From assembly GCA_023393155.1 (NCBI GenBank), contig JAEWML010000136.1:1-17213 (forward strand): a DNA stretch of 17,213 nucleotides. The letters are read 5' to 3'. Position numbers and translations under genes: made by a program. Below, piece after piece: positions 8,301 to 14,912 of this stretch. Numbering within the stretch: the first letter of the stretch is position 1; every line of letters begins with the position of its first letter. The notes below the pieces were generated by a model that did no database searches, was not told the DNA's origin, and saw only the letters and a program-made list of their open reading frames with translations. The DNA is from Bacillota bacterium. Lineage in GTDB: Bacteria; Bacillota; Clostridia; Oscillospirales; Oscillospiraceae.

Positions 8301-8868
8301 CCCGGTTCACCGTCTGCTGGTCGGGAATGCCGTGGTCCTGAAGCTCCAGATAAAAGCGGTCTGGCCCGAAAATCTCCGCCATTTCCAGCGCCACGGCTTT
8401 GGCGGTTTCATACTCTCCGTTTCGTATCCTCCGGGGAATTTCCCCGGCAAGGCACGCGGACAGGGCAATCAGCCCCCCGTGGTGCTCCCGCAGCAGCTCC
8501 ATGTCGATGCGGGGCTTAATGTAAAACCCCTCGGTCCACGCCATGGACACCATGTAAGACAGGTTGCGGTACCCCTCTTCATTTTCGCACAGAAGCACCA
8601 GATGGCGGCTCTCCGCGTCAAACTCGTGCTGCTTTTGAAGCCGGGTCCGGCCCCTGGGGGCCACGTAGACCTCGCAGCCGATGATGGGCTTGATTCCCGC
8701 GTCCTTGCAGGAGCGGTAAAAGTCAATCGCGCCGTACATCACCCCGTGATCTGTGATGGCGCAGGCAGACTGGCCCGTCTCCTTCAGAACGGTGGGCAGC
8801 TCCTTGATGCGGCAGGCTCCGTCCAGCAGGCTGAACTCCGTATGAACATGTAAATGGGCAAAGGACAT
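5377..8868 (-). CDS. dnaE: DNA polymerase III alpha subunit, DnaE
   Basis: Replicative C-family DNA polymerase, 1163 residues, the usual DnaE length. It has an N-terminal PHP domain (HLHVH at 5-9, ITDHG at 38-42), then the polymerase with GPGRGSAAGS (356-365). The catalytic aspartates are Asp400 and Asp402 in PDIDMDF and Asp550 in KMDFLGL. A helix-hairpin-helix/beta-clamp region follows, then an OB fold near the C-terminus. There is no inserted DnaQ-like exonuclease, so it is not PolC. The PHP metal ligands look complete (see findings). ATG 8868 is chosen because AGGAG lies about six bases upstream and the protein then starts MSFAHLHVHTEFS; the frame is open further up to 9012, but that sequence resembles nothing. 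It is the last gene of the hprK-led cluster, 88 bp after the C_GCAxxG_C_C gene. Confidence 0.97.
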   Translation of the reverse strand: MSFAHLHVHTEFSLLDGACRIKELPTVLKETGQSACAITDHGVMYGAIDFYRSCKDAGIKPIIGCEVYVAPRGRTRLQKQHEFDAESRHLVLLCENEEGYRNLSYMVSMAWTEGFYIKPRIDMELLREHHGGLIALSACLAGEIPRRIRNGEYETAKAVALEMAEIFGPDRFYLELQDHGIPDQQTVNRGILKLHRETGLPMVCTNDAHYLRKEDAEAHDVLLCIQTGKLLSDENRMRYEPRNFYLRSEEEMRALFEGYEDAVDNTGKIAERCNLEFEFGKYQLPEFHLPEGYDAYTYMKELCDTGFTERYGEEHPEYREQLNYELEMIEKMGFTDYFLIVSDFVRYAREAGIPVGPGRGSAAGSLVSYCLGITDVEPMRFGLYFERFLNPERVSMPDIDMDFGDVRRGEVVDYVRRKYGDDHVAQIVTFGTMAARGVIRDVGRVLGMPYAEVDAIAKQVPNTLHITLKDALRLSKPLSDLYEGDDNVKTLIDTAKKLEGMPRNASTHAAGVVITKRPVYEYVPLAKNDDAVVCQYIMTTLEELGLLKMDFLGLRNLTVLDDAVKMVQSERPGFRLEDIPEDDPETYEMLGQGKTIGVFQMESAGMTGVCVGLKPHNMEDISSIIALYRPGPMDSIPKFIACAQNPKLISYLHPSLEPILSITYGCILYQEQVIEIFRRLAGYSLGQADMVRRAISKKKAAQIAREKDAFIHGEKERNIPGCVANGIPEAAAEAIYQDIYDFANYAFNKAHSVSYAVVAYQTAYFKRHFTKEYMAALLTSVLDNSAKIAGYITECRDWGIKLLPPDINRPCDTFTVEEEGIRFGLAAVKNIGRGFIQAVMREREERPFTSLSDFCGRMNGSDMNKRAVENLIRSGAFDGFGARRSQLLKVYETVMDSVASASRQNVEGQIDFFSMAEGNTDKPEPVKEMHLPDIPEFTRQELMNMEKETTGLYLSGHPMDQYRDEVKRLRAPSVAAILDDFSQEGGPTRFADGQRVCIAGVVTSSKTKTTKNNSLMAYVTVEDDTAAIELLCFARTLESCGPCLQENQAVVVRGRLSVRDEKAPQLMCDSAAPLGGGALPPAPVPERREGKVAEGSVLYLKFPGKDSPELRHMKLVFQMFPGGTPVKLVMADTRKVFGTQLLLHRALLQEAKETLGEENVVVK

Positions 8869-8902
8869 AGGTCGCTCCTGTTCTTTCATATCGTCTTTTT
8901 CA

Positions 8903-8928
8903 GCGGCAGGGTCGCGCCCGACCGCCGC
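8903..8928 (-). other. Stem-loop in the leader of dnaE
   Basis: GCGGC/GCCGC and GGTCG/CGACC form a 10-bp stem with a two-base bulge and a four-base loop, 34-60 bases before the dnaE start. On the coding strand it is followed by TGAAAAAG, not by a T run, so it is not an intrinsic terminator. It may set translation or mRNA stability, or may be chance in GC-rich DNA. Confidence 0.35.
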
Positions 8929-8956
8929 AACCGTTTCTTGTCCCGGCGCGTTCGGC

Positions 8957-9409
8957 TCAGTCCGCCGTTCGCTTCGCAAGCATTTTTTCAAGAATCTCCA
9001 CCGCCGTGACAATCATATTGTCGCAGTGGGCGGTAACCCCCAGCCGCAGGGCGGCGGGGTTTTTCTCTCCGGGCTGGGGATGGGCCGCCAGCAGGTCGGC
9101 GCAGCGGGTCAGGCCGAAAACCTCCTCAAACCGGCGGCGAAACTCCTTCACGGCGGCATAGGTCCGCTTTTTCCCCTCCGCGTCCGCGCCGTCCGTGTGG
9201 GGCGTGAGCCATCCCAGCACCAGCACGCCGCCGCTGACGGCGCCGCACAGCTCCGCGTGGCTTCCGCCCACGCCGCCGCCAAACCCGCCTCCGGCGGCTG
9301 TAATCACCGGCTTCGGAATATCCAGCAAATCCTCAAACGCCAGCGCCACCGCCTGCGCGCAGTTATAGCCCGCTTTGTGATATTGAAAAGCCGCCTCACA
9401 CCGATCCAT
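8957..9409 (-). CDS. C_GCAxxG_C_C family protein (probable redox-type, function unknown)
   Basis: A 150-residue protein of the C_GCAxxG_C_C family, named for its spaced cysteines. The pattern is visible: Cys17 in GYNCAQAV, Cys55 in GSHAELCGAVSGG, Cys103 in TRCADLL and Cys129 in AHCDNMI, plus a Gly-rich run GGGFGGGVGG (40-49). The family is common in anaerobes and often thought to bind a metal or cluster or to act in redox, but no reaction is established, so I give none. There is no signal peptide or membrane segment, so it should be cytoplasmic. ATG 9409 has GGAAAGAGGAG upstream and lies 22 bp after the acetyltransferase stop, so the two are probably made together. A gene of this kind is not part of the usual whiA neighbourhood. 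Confidence 0.85.
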   Translation of the reverse strand: MDRCEAAFQYHKAGYNCAQAVALAFEDLLDIPKPVITAAGGGFGGGVGGSHAELCGAVSGGVLVLGWLTPHTDGADAEGKKRTYAAVKEFRRRFEEVFGLTRCADLLAAHPQPGEKNPAALRLGVTAHCDNMIVTAVEILEKMLAKRTAD

Positions 9410-9431
9410 TGTAATAACTCCTCTTTCCTGT

Positions 9432-10061
9432 TCATCGAGCTTTAGAAACCCGATGCTCCAGTTCCTCGTAAAACCGTCCCAGGTGAACGCCGTCCACCAG
9501 CGCGTGGTGGGCCAGAATCGTCACGGGCAGGCTGATCCGTCCGTTTTCTTCCGTCCACTTCCCCCAAGCAAGCCGCACGTTGCTGTACGCGGGGCTGGGC
9601 ACCGGCTGGACCATGCCCGTATACCGGAGCCAGGGCACGCAGGAGAGAAAAAAGAACTCTTCGTGGTCCTCGCTTTCCTCCATGGTCCCGCCGTGTTTCG
9701 CCGTCTCCAGCGCCGTGCGGCCCGTTTTTATAAATTCCCCAAAAGGCAGCGCCGTGTCCAGCGTGCAGTAGGCATAGGCCCCGTCGGGCTTCGCCACAGT
9801 GCAGGAACAGCGGCAGCTTCCGTACTCGACCACGCGTCCCTCTTCAATCCGCCGACGAAGCTCCGGCACGGCGTTGGCCGCCGCCATCACCTCATAGGTC
9901 AGCGAAAGGAAAAAAGGCGTGCCGTCCCTCCGAATTCTCTCCATGAGGGCGGTGATATCCACCTGACAGGTCACCCCCACATAGGGGTTTGCCATGGCTG
10001 AAAAATAGGCAAACTGCTCCCGCCGGGGATCCCCCGTCATATCCACGATACGTTTATCCAT
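9432..10061 (-). CDS. CAT-fold acyltransferase (chloramphenicol acetyltransferase-like)
   Basis: A 209-residue member of the CatA-type chloramphenicol acetyltransferase superfamily, soluble and active as a trimer in known members. The diagnostic active-site segment is AHHALVDGVHLGRF, with the His pair at 185-186 and Asp190 in the place of the structural aspartate of HHAxxDG. The N-terminal YFSAMANPYVGVTCQVDIT also fits the family. It differs from resistance enzymes in detail (LVDGVH in place of the usual VCDGFH), and it sits in a housekeeping cluster with no mobile DNA. I therefore do not call it a resistance gene; many such homologues have unknown acyl acceptors. ATG 10061 is set by AGAGGAG upstream; a longer frame to 10097 lacks support. 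It begins 51 bp after the whiA stop and ends 22 bp before the C_GCAxxG_C_C gene. Confidence 0.85.
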   Translation of the reverse strand: MDKRIVDMTGDPRREQFAYFSAMANPYVGVTCQVDITALMERIRRDGTPFFLSLTYEVMAAANAVPELRRRIEEGRVVEYGSCRCSCTVAKPDGAYAYCTLDTALPFGEFIKTGRTALETAKHGGTMEESEDHEEFFFLSCVPWLRYTGMVQPVPSPAYSNVRLAWGKWTEENGRISLPVTILAHHALVDGVHLGRFYEELEHRVSKAR

Positions 10062-10112
10062 CGCGTTCTCCTCTGTTGTTAAGACCGCCGGCAACACAAC
10101 GGGCCGTCTCGA

Positions 10113-11030
10113 TTATTTAAGCGGCTCGCCCCGCAGCTCCCTTGCCATCCCCGTCAGCTTGCGCAGACGGTGGTTCAGGCAGGATTTCGTCACGGGCGGG
10201 TCTAAGCTGTCCGCCAGCTCCGAAAGGCTCAGCTCCGGCTTTTCCAGCCGGGCCTGCGCCGTTTTGCGCAGCTTGTCCGGAAGCTGCTCCAAAAGCCCCG
10301 CGTCCATCAGGCGGCGGATGGCCTCCGCTTGCTCCAGCGCCGCGTCCACCGCCTTGTCAAGATTCGCGTTGTCGCAGTTAATTCGGCGGTTTACGCTGTT
10401 GCGCAGGTCCTTTTCCATCTTCGCGCTCATTACGCTCATGGCTGCCACCGGCGCGCCGATCAGCGTCAAAAAGTCCTCAATCTGGTCGCTCTGCTTAAAA
10501 TAGGTGATGTAGCTCCCATTCCGGCTCAGGCTCTTGGGCGGAAAGCCGTTGTCCCGCAGCAGGGCCTCCAGCTCCCGGCTCACCTGCAAATGCGAGGTCG
10601 CCAGCTCCAGATGATACCGCTTCAGCGGGTCCGTGACGCTGCCCCCGGCGAAAAACACGCCCCGCAGAAACGAGGCCCGGCAGCACTCCTCCTCCAGCAG
10701 ACCGAAATTGATGTGCAGCACCATGTTCTGCTCCGGAGAAAAGCCAAGCGCGTCGATAATACCGTCCAGCTTACTGCGGTCGGTCATCTGAAACACCAGC
10801 TTTCCCTGCGCATCCGGCTCCGGCTTTCTGTCAAACCGGAGGCGAAAGGCCCGGTGTAACAGCCGGGGCAGCCTTGCGGCAAGGTTTGGGTTCTCCGTGA
10901 CAATGCGGATTTCGCCGGAGTTAAAGGTGTTGCAGTAGAGCAGGACGCCATAGGCCTCCGCCAAAGCACAGCAATGCTTTTGAACCTCCAGCCGGCACAG
11001 CTCGTTTTTCGCGTCGTAGGAAAAGGACAT
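10113..11030 (-). CDS. whiA: DNA-binding protein WhiA
   Basis: Conserved Gram-positive regulator: in Streptomyces it drives sporulation genes, and in Bacillus it influences division and chromosome segregation. The 305-residue protein has the typical start MSFSYDAKNELCRLE, a degenerate LAGLIDADG-type homing-endonuclease fold with FLRGVFFAGGSV (121-132), and a C-terminal helix-turn-helix (about 265-297, LSLSELADSLDPPVTKSCLN). ATG 11030 follows AGGAGGTGAGCGGG; the upstream extension of the frame covers the end of yvcK. It is 13 bp after yvcK, the normal yvcK-whiA pairing. The endonuclease catalytic acids are not apparent, as expected for WhiA, so it should bind DNA without cutting. Confidence 0.96.
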   Translation of the reverse strand: MSFSYDAKNELCRLEVQKHCCALAEAYGVLLYCNTFNSGEIRIVTENPNLAARLPRLLHRAFRLRFDRKPEPDAQGKLVFQMTDRSKLDGIIDALGFSPEQNMVLHINFGLLEEECCRASFLRGVFFAGGSVTDPLKRYHLELATSHLQVSRELEALLRDNGFPPKSLSRNGSYITYFKQSDQIEDFLTLIGAPVAAMSVMSAKMEKDLRNSVNRRINCDNANLDKAVDAALEQAEAIRRLMDAGLLEQLPDKLRKTAQARLEKPELSLSELADSLDPPVTKSCLNHRLRKLTGMARELRGEPLK

Positions 11031-11043
11031 CCCGCTCACCTCC

Positions 11044-12111
11044 TCACTCTTTTGTGTGTTCCGTCCGATAAAAATCTCCCCCTGTGGCAAACCGGTCCCC
11101 CGCGATGCGGACGCTGCGCTCCGCGTGGAGCAGAATCAGCTCCCGGGCAAGGCTTGAGGGGTCGTGACGCACAAAGCCGTCCTCCACCGTGGCCACCGGC
11201 CGGTTGACAAGCTCCACGCCAAGGGCGGCGCACCGCTCCCTGTCGCGGCAAATAGGCTCCGCCCCCTCCTCTGCATACCGCTGGGAGACGCTTCGGGGAA
11301 TGGGCGAGGCGTTGGTCAGGCACAAATCGAACAGCCCCGGCGCGGAGTGCTTGAACAGGGCCGCGATGTGATCCGCGGCGGTGTAGCCCTCCGTTTCCCC
11401 CTCCTGCGTCATGACGTTGCAGACGTAGACCTTCAGGCCGTCTGCCTTCCGAACGGCGTCCACAATGCCGTCCACCAGCAGGTTTGGAATGATGCTGGTA
11501 TACAGGCTTCCCGGCCCCAGCACCACCATGTCCGCCCGCAAAATGGCCTCCACCGCCTCCGGCAGCGCCGGGGGCTTCTCCGGCAGAAGCCGGACCCGGC
11601 GAATGCGGCAGTCCTGCTCCTTTTTGCAGTAGGAAATTTTTGACTCCCCCACCACCCGCACGTCGTTTTCAAACTCCGCTTCCAGTTGCACGTTGGCATT
11701 GGTGACGGGCAGCACCCGTCCCGTGATGGCCAGCACCTCGCTCATGCGGCTCACCGCCGCGTCAAAGGAGGGGGAAATTCCGTTCAGCGCCGCCAGAAAC
11801 AGGTTGCCGAAGCTCTGCCCGGCAAGCACGCCCTCCGAAAAGCGGTAGTGCAGCAGCTCCGCCATCAGCGGCTCCGTGTTGGCCAGTGCCTCAAGGCAGT
11901 TGCGGATATCCCCCGGGGGCGGCATCCGCAGGTCGCTGCGCAGCGCCCCGGAGCCGCCGCCGTCGTCCGCCACCGTGACGATGGCGGTGAGATTTTCGGT
12001 ATATTGCTTCAGCCCCCGCAGCATGTTGGAAAGGCCGTGTCCGCCGCCAATAACGGCAATTTTCGGCCCCCGCGCTCTTGGGGGACGATAGAGCGTGTGT
12101 TGATTTTCCAT
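11044..12111 (-). CDS. yvcK: Gluconeogenesis factor YvcK (CofD/YvcK family)
   Basis: A cytoplasmic nucleotide-binding protein that in Bacillus is needed for growth and normal shape on gluconeogenic carbon; relatives bind UDP-sugars. Its 355 residues begin with a short polar tail and then the Rossmann-like start KIAVIGGGHGLSNML (17-31), followed by VTVADDGGGSGALR (45-58) and PPPGDIRNCL (64-73), all conserved in the family. The segment VVLGPGSLYTSIIPNLLV is also diagnostic. It lacks the deazaflavin-pathway context of CofD, which argues for YvcK. The ribosome site is AAGGGAAG. It lies 25 bp after rapZ and 13 bp before whiA, the standard rapZ-yvcK-whiA block. Confidence 0.95.
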   Translation of the reverse strand: MENQHTLYRPPRARGPKIAVIGGGHGLSNMLRGLKQYTENLTAIVTVADDGGGSGALRSDLRMPPPGDIRNCLEALANTEPLMAELLHYRFSEGVLAGQSFGNLFLAALNGISPSFDAAVSRMSEVLAITGRVLPVTNANVQLEAEFENDVRVVGESKISYCKKEQDCRIRRVRLLPEKPPALPEAVEAILRADMVVLGPGSLYTSIIPNLLVDGIVDAVRKADGLKVYVCNVMTQEGETEGYTAADHIAALFKHSAPGLFDLCLTNASPIPRSVSQRYAEEGAEPICRDRERCAALGVELVNRPVATVEDGFVRHDPSSLARELILLHAERSVRIAGDRFATGGDFYRTEHTKE

Positions 12112-12136
12112 GACTTCCCTTTCACCCCCGGGCCTG

Positions 12137-12997
12137 TCAGCCCTTGGGCATGTCCCGGTGATACTCCGTCACGGGGTAGCCCAGCTGGCGGATATAGCCT
12201 GTCAGCGCGTGGGCCACGGCCACGGAGCGGTGCCGTCCGCCGGTGCAGCCAACCGACACGGTGAGGCTGGTCTTCCCCTCCCCGGCGTACAACGGCAGCG
12301 TCAGCTCCAGCAAATCCTTCAGCTTGTCGAGAAATTCCCTGGCCTGACGGAAGGAAAACACATAGCCGGACACGTCCTTATCCAATCCCGTCTTCTCCCG
12401 CAGCTCCTCAATATAAAACGGGTTTGGCAAAAACCGCACGTCCAGCACCAGGTCGGCCTCCAGCGGCAGGCCATACTTGAAGCCGAAGGAGGTCACCGCC
12501 ACGGTCATGCCCGTCTTCTCATCCTTTTCGCTGAAAAGGCGCAAAAGCTCGGCCCGAAGCTGCGCGGTGGACAGGCTGCTGGTGTCGATCACGTAGTCCG
12601 CCTGCTCCTTCACGGGGCGCATCACCTCTATCTCCCGGTGGACGGCCTCCTCCAGAGTATCCGTCCCTCCGCTGAGAGGATGGCGGCGGCGCGTCTCCTT
12701 ATACCGCTTGATCACCGTCTCCGGCGAAGCCTGCAAAAACAGCATTCGGCACACGCCGCCCATGCCCCGCAGCTTTTCCAGCACGTCGAACAGCTCCGTA
12801 AAGGAGTCTGAGGTCCGCACATCGTACACCAGCGCCACCCGGTCATACCGTCCGTTGCCCCCGGCGCAGAACTCCGCAAATTTCAGAATCATGGCCGCGG
12901 GCATATTGTCCACGATATAAAAGCCCAAATCCTCCAAAAAGGAGGCGGCCTTACTCTTTCCGGCCCCGGACAGGCCGGAAATAATTAAAATTTCCAT
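12137..12997 (-). CDS. rapZ: RNase adapter / nucleotide-binding protein RapZ (YvcJ)
   Basis: A P-loop protein hydrolysing ATP or GTP. In E. coli RapZ guides small RNAs to RNase E to control glucosamine-6-phosphate synthesis; in Firmicutes (YvcJ) it affects competence, and the partner RNase is not known. The 286 residues show Walker A GLSGAGKS (8-15), IVDNMP after the first helix, and the C-terminal GCTGGRHRSVAVA (250-262) characteristic of the family. The frame stays open far upstream through murB, but MEILIISGLSG is the family start; its ATG at 12997 has only a weak GGGTGA ribosome site. It sits 32 bp after murB and 25 bp before yvcK. A link to UDP-GlcNAc supply fits the murB neighbour but is inference. 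Confidence 0.94.
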   Translation of the reverse strand: MEILIISGLSGAGKSKAASFLEDLGFYIVDNMPAAMILKFAEFCAGGNGRYDRVALVYDVRTSDSFTELFDVLEKLRGMGGVCRMLFLQASPETVIKRYKETRRRHPLSGGTDTLEEAVHREIEVMRPVKEQADYVIDTSSLSTAQLRAELLRLFSEKDEKTGMTVAVTSFGFKYGLPLEADLVLDVRFLPNPFYIEELREKTGLDKDVSGYVFSFRQAREFLDKLKDLLELTLPLYAGEGKTSLTVSVGCTGGRHRSVAVAHALTGYIRQLGYPVTEYHRDMPKG

Positions 12998-13029
12998 GCA
13001 ATCACCCGCTTCTCTCTCCCGCGCGGCGC

Positions 13030-13950
13030 TCACCGCACGATTTTGACCTCCGGCTCCAGCCGAATACCGGAAATTTCCTCCACCCGCTGCTGAATCTGCG
13101 CGATCAGCTCCGTCACGTCGGCAAAGGTGGCCCCGCCCCGGTTCACCACAAAGCCCGCGTGCTTCTCGCTTACCTGCGCGCCGCCCACCCGCAGCCCTTT
13201 CAGGCCGCATTGGTCGATCAGTGTCCCCGCGTAGGCCCCCGCCGGGCGCTTGAAGGTGCTGCCCGCGCTGGGCAGTTCCAAAGGCTGGCTTGCCCTGCGC
13301 CTTGCTTTCAAATCGTCCATCCTCGCCCGGATTTGAGCCGGTTCGCCGGGCGTCAGGCGGAAGACGGCGTATAAAACCACCCAGTCCGGGTGGTCGGTCA
13401 GCACGCTGCGGCGATAGCCAAAGTCCAGTTCCTCCGCCGAGAGGTACTTCACGCCCGCCTCCGGGTCCAGCAGGGCCGCTCCGGCCACCACCTGCTTCAT
13501 CTCCCCGCCATAGGCCCCGGCGTTCATGCACAGGGCGCCGCCCACCGTACCGGGGATGCCGTGGGCAAATTCCAAGCCCGTAAGGCCCCGCTTTTGAGCA
13601 AGGTCCGCCAGCCGCGCCAGAGAAGCTCCGGCCTCGGCCATCAGCTCGTTTTCTCCCGCTCCCAGCTCCAGCCGGTTCAGCCCGGCGGTGGTGTCAATCA
13701 CCAGTCGGTCCAGCCCTTCGTCAGGCACCAGCAGATTTGTTCCGTTTCCCATCACCAGCGGCCGGGCCCCGCAGCTTCGGGCAAAGTCCGTCAGCAGCAC
13801 CACCTGCTCCCCGCTGCGGGGAAAGGCCATGCGCTTTGCCGGTCCGCCGATGTGAAAAGAGGTGTGGCGGCTCATGGCCTCGTCGGTTTTCATTGCAAGG
13901 TCCGGCAGATAGTCCGCCGCCCATTTGTCCAGTTCCTCCGCCCAATCCAT
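13030..13950 (-). CDS. murB: UDP-N-acetylenolpyruvoylglucosamine reductase MurB
   Basis: FAD and NADPH-dependent cytoplasmic enzyme that reduces UDP-GlcNAc-enolpyruvate to UDP-MurNAc in peptidoglycan precursor synthesis. It has 306 residues, the shorter type II length. Visible are the FAD-binding start RHTSFHIGGPA (28-38), GNGTNLLV (68-75), GIPGTVGGALCMNAGAYGGE (131-150), Arg180 in GYRRS, the proton-donor serine Ser231 in SAGSTFKRP, and the C-terminal Glu301 in EPEVKIVR. ATG 13950 with AGGGGGAG upstream is preferred to the TTG at 13965, which overlaps that ribosome site. It lies 19 bp after the ROK kinase and 32 bp before rapZ. All catalytic residues I can place are intact. Confidence 0.97.
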   Translation of the reverse strand: MDWAEELDKWAADYLPDLAMKTDEAMSRHTSFHIGGPAKRMAFPRSGEQVVLLTDFARSCGARPLVMGNGTNLLVPDEGLDRLVIDTTAGLNRLELGAGENELMAEAGASLARLADLAQKRGLTGLEFAHGIPGTVGGALCMNAGAYGGEMKQVVAGAALLDPEAGVKYLSAEELDFGYRRSVLTDHPDWVVLYAVFRLTPGEPAQIRARMDDLKARRRASQPLELPSAGSTFKRPAGAYAGTLIDQCGLKGLRVGGAQVSEKHAGFVVNRGGATFADVTELIAQIQQRVEEISGIRLEPEVKIVR

Positions 13951-13969
13951 ACGGCTCCCCCTCAAAAAT

Positions 13970-14911
13970 TCAGATTACCCGCCCCAACAGCGCCGCGCCG
14001 ATAATTCCCGCGTCGCCGCCAAGCCGGGCCCGGACCACCGATACTTTTCCGCCGCAGCGGGCGGCATAGCTCTCCCGGTCCGCAATTTCCCGCAGAGGAG
14101 CAAGCAGCAGCTCCTCCTCCGCCTCTCCGATTCCGCCGCCGATGGCAAGCACCTCCGGCTGCAAAATATTTAAAAGGTTCACAACCCCCACAGCCAGATA
14201 CGAAACATAGGTCCCGCACAGCGCCTTTGCCGCTTCGTCATTCCGCAGGGCCGCCGCAAAAGCCGTCCTGCCGGTGACGGCGGGCCCGCCGCCGGCTTCC
14301 TCCCACAAAAGACTGGTTTTATCCCGCTCCATGGCTTCTCTCGTCATGCGGATCAGCCCAGTGGCGGAGGCATAGGCCTCCCAGCATCCCCGCCGTCCGC
14401 AGGCGCAGGGCGCTCCACCCTTCTCCACCACCATATGCCCCACCTCGCCGGCCATTCCTCCGGCAGAGTAGAGCTTTCCGTCCAGAATAAAACCGCCGCC
14501 GATGCCGGTGCCAAGCGTCACCACGGCAAAGTTTTTCGTCCCCTGTCCCGCGCCGCAAAAATATTCGCCCACGGCGGCGCAGTTGGCGTCGTTCTCCAGC
14601 AGCACGGGAACGTCCAGATATCTTCGGAACAGCCGCGCAAGGGGGACGTTTTTCATGGGAATATTGCAGGTGTAAAGCACCTCTCCCTTCGCCGCCGCGC
14701 CGGGAATGCCCATGCCCACATATTCCAGTTTTTCAGGGTTCTCGCCCCCGTCCCGGGCCGCCTGCGCGGCAAGGGACGCAAGTGTTTCGGCAAAGGACTC
14801 CGCTCCCCGGAATTCCCCCAGCGGAATTTTCCGCACCGCCAGCAGACGGCCCGTTTCGTCCACAAGACCGGCCCGCAGGTTCGTGCCGCCCACGTCCAGA
14901 CCAACGTACAT
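13970..14911 (-). CDS. ROK-family sugar kinase (probable glucokinase)
   Basis: A 313-residue ROK-family kinase. It has the ATP phosphate-binding start GLDVGGTNLRAG (4-15), the catalytic aspartate Asp108 in LENDANCAAVGE, GTGIGGG (134-140), EVGHM (156-160) with the sugar- and zinc-binding Glu/His, and the zinc cysteines CACGRRGC (169-176). No N-terminal helix-turn-helix is present, so it is a kinase and not a NagC/XylR-type repressor. Glucose is the likely substrate (ATP + glucose to glucose-6-phosphate) by resemblance to Firmicute glucokinases, but fructose, mannose or N-acetyl sugars cannot be ruled out. The start codon comes one base after the hprK stop, so the two are almost certainly translationally linked; murB follows 19 bp later. 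Confidence 0.9.
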   Translation of the reverse strand: MYVGLDVGGTNLRAGLVDETGRLLAVRKIPLGEFRGAESFAETLASLAAQAARDGGENPEKLEYVGMGIPGAAAKGEVLYTCNIPMKNVPLARLFRRYLDVPVLLENDANCAAVGEYFCGAGQGTKNFAVVTLGTGIGGGFILDGKLYSAGGMAGEVGHMVVEKGGAPCACGRRGCWEAYASATGLIRMTREAMERDKTSLLWEEAGGGPAVTGRTAFAAALRNDEAAKALCGTYVSYLAVGVVNLLNILQPEVLAIGGGIGEAEEELLLAPLREIADRESYAARCGGKVSVVRARLGGDAGIIGAALLGRVI

Positions 14912-14912
14912 C

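Noticed and set aside
9432..10061. Acquired chloramphenicol resistance gene
   Set aside because: The CAT fold is clear, but there is no mobile DNA, composition matches its neighbours and the active-site surroundings differ from classic resistance enzymes; resistance cannot be claimed.
13970..14911. NagC/XylR-type ROK repressor
   Set aside because: There is no N-terminal helix-turn-helix; the protein starts directly at the phosphate-binding DVGGTN segment.
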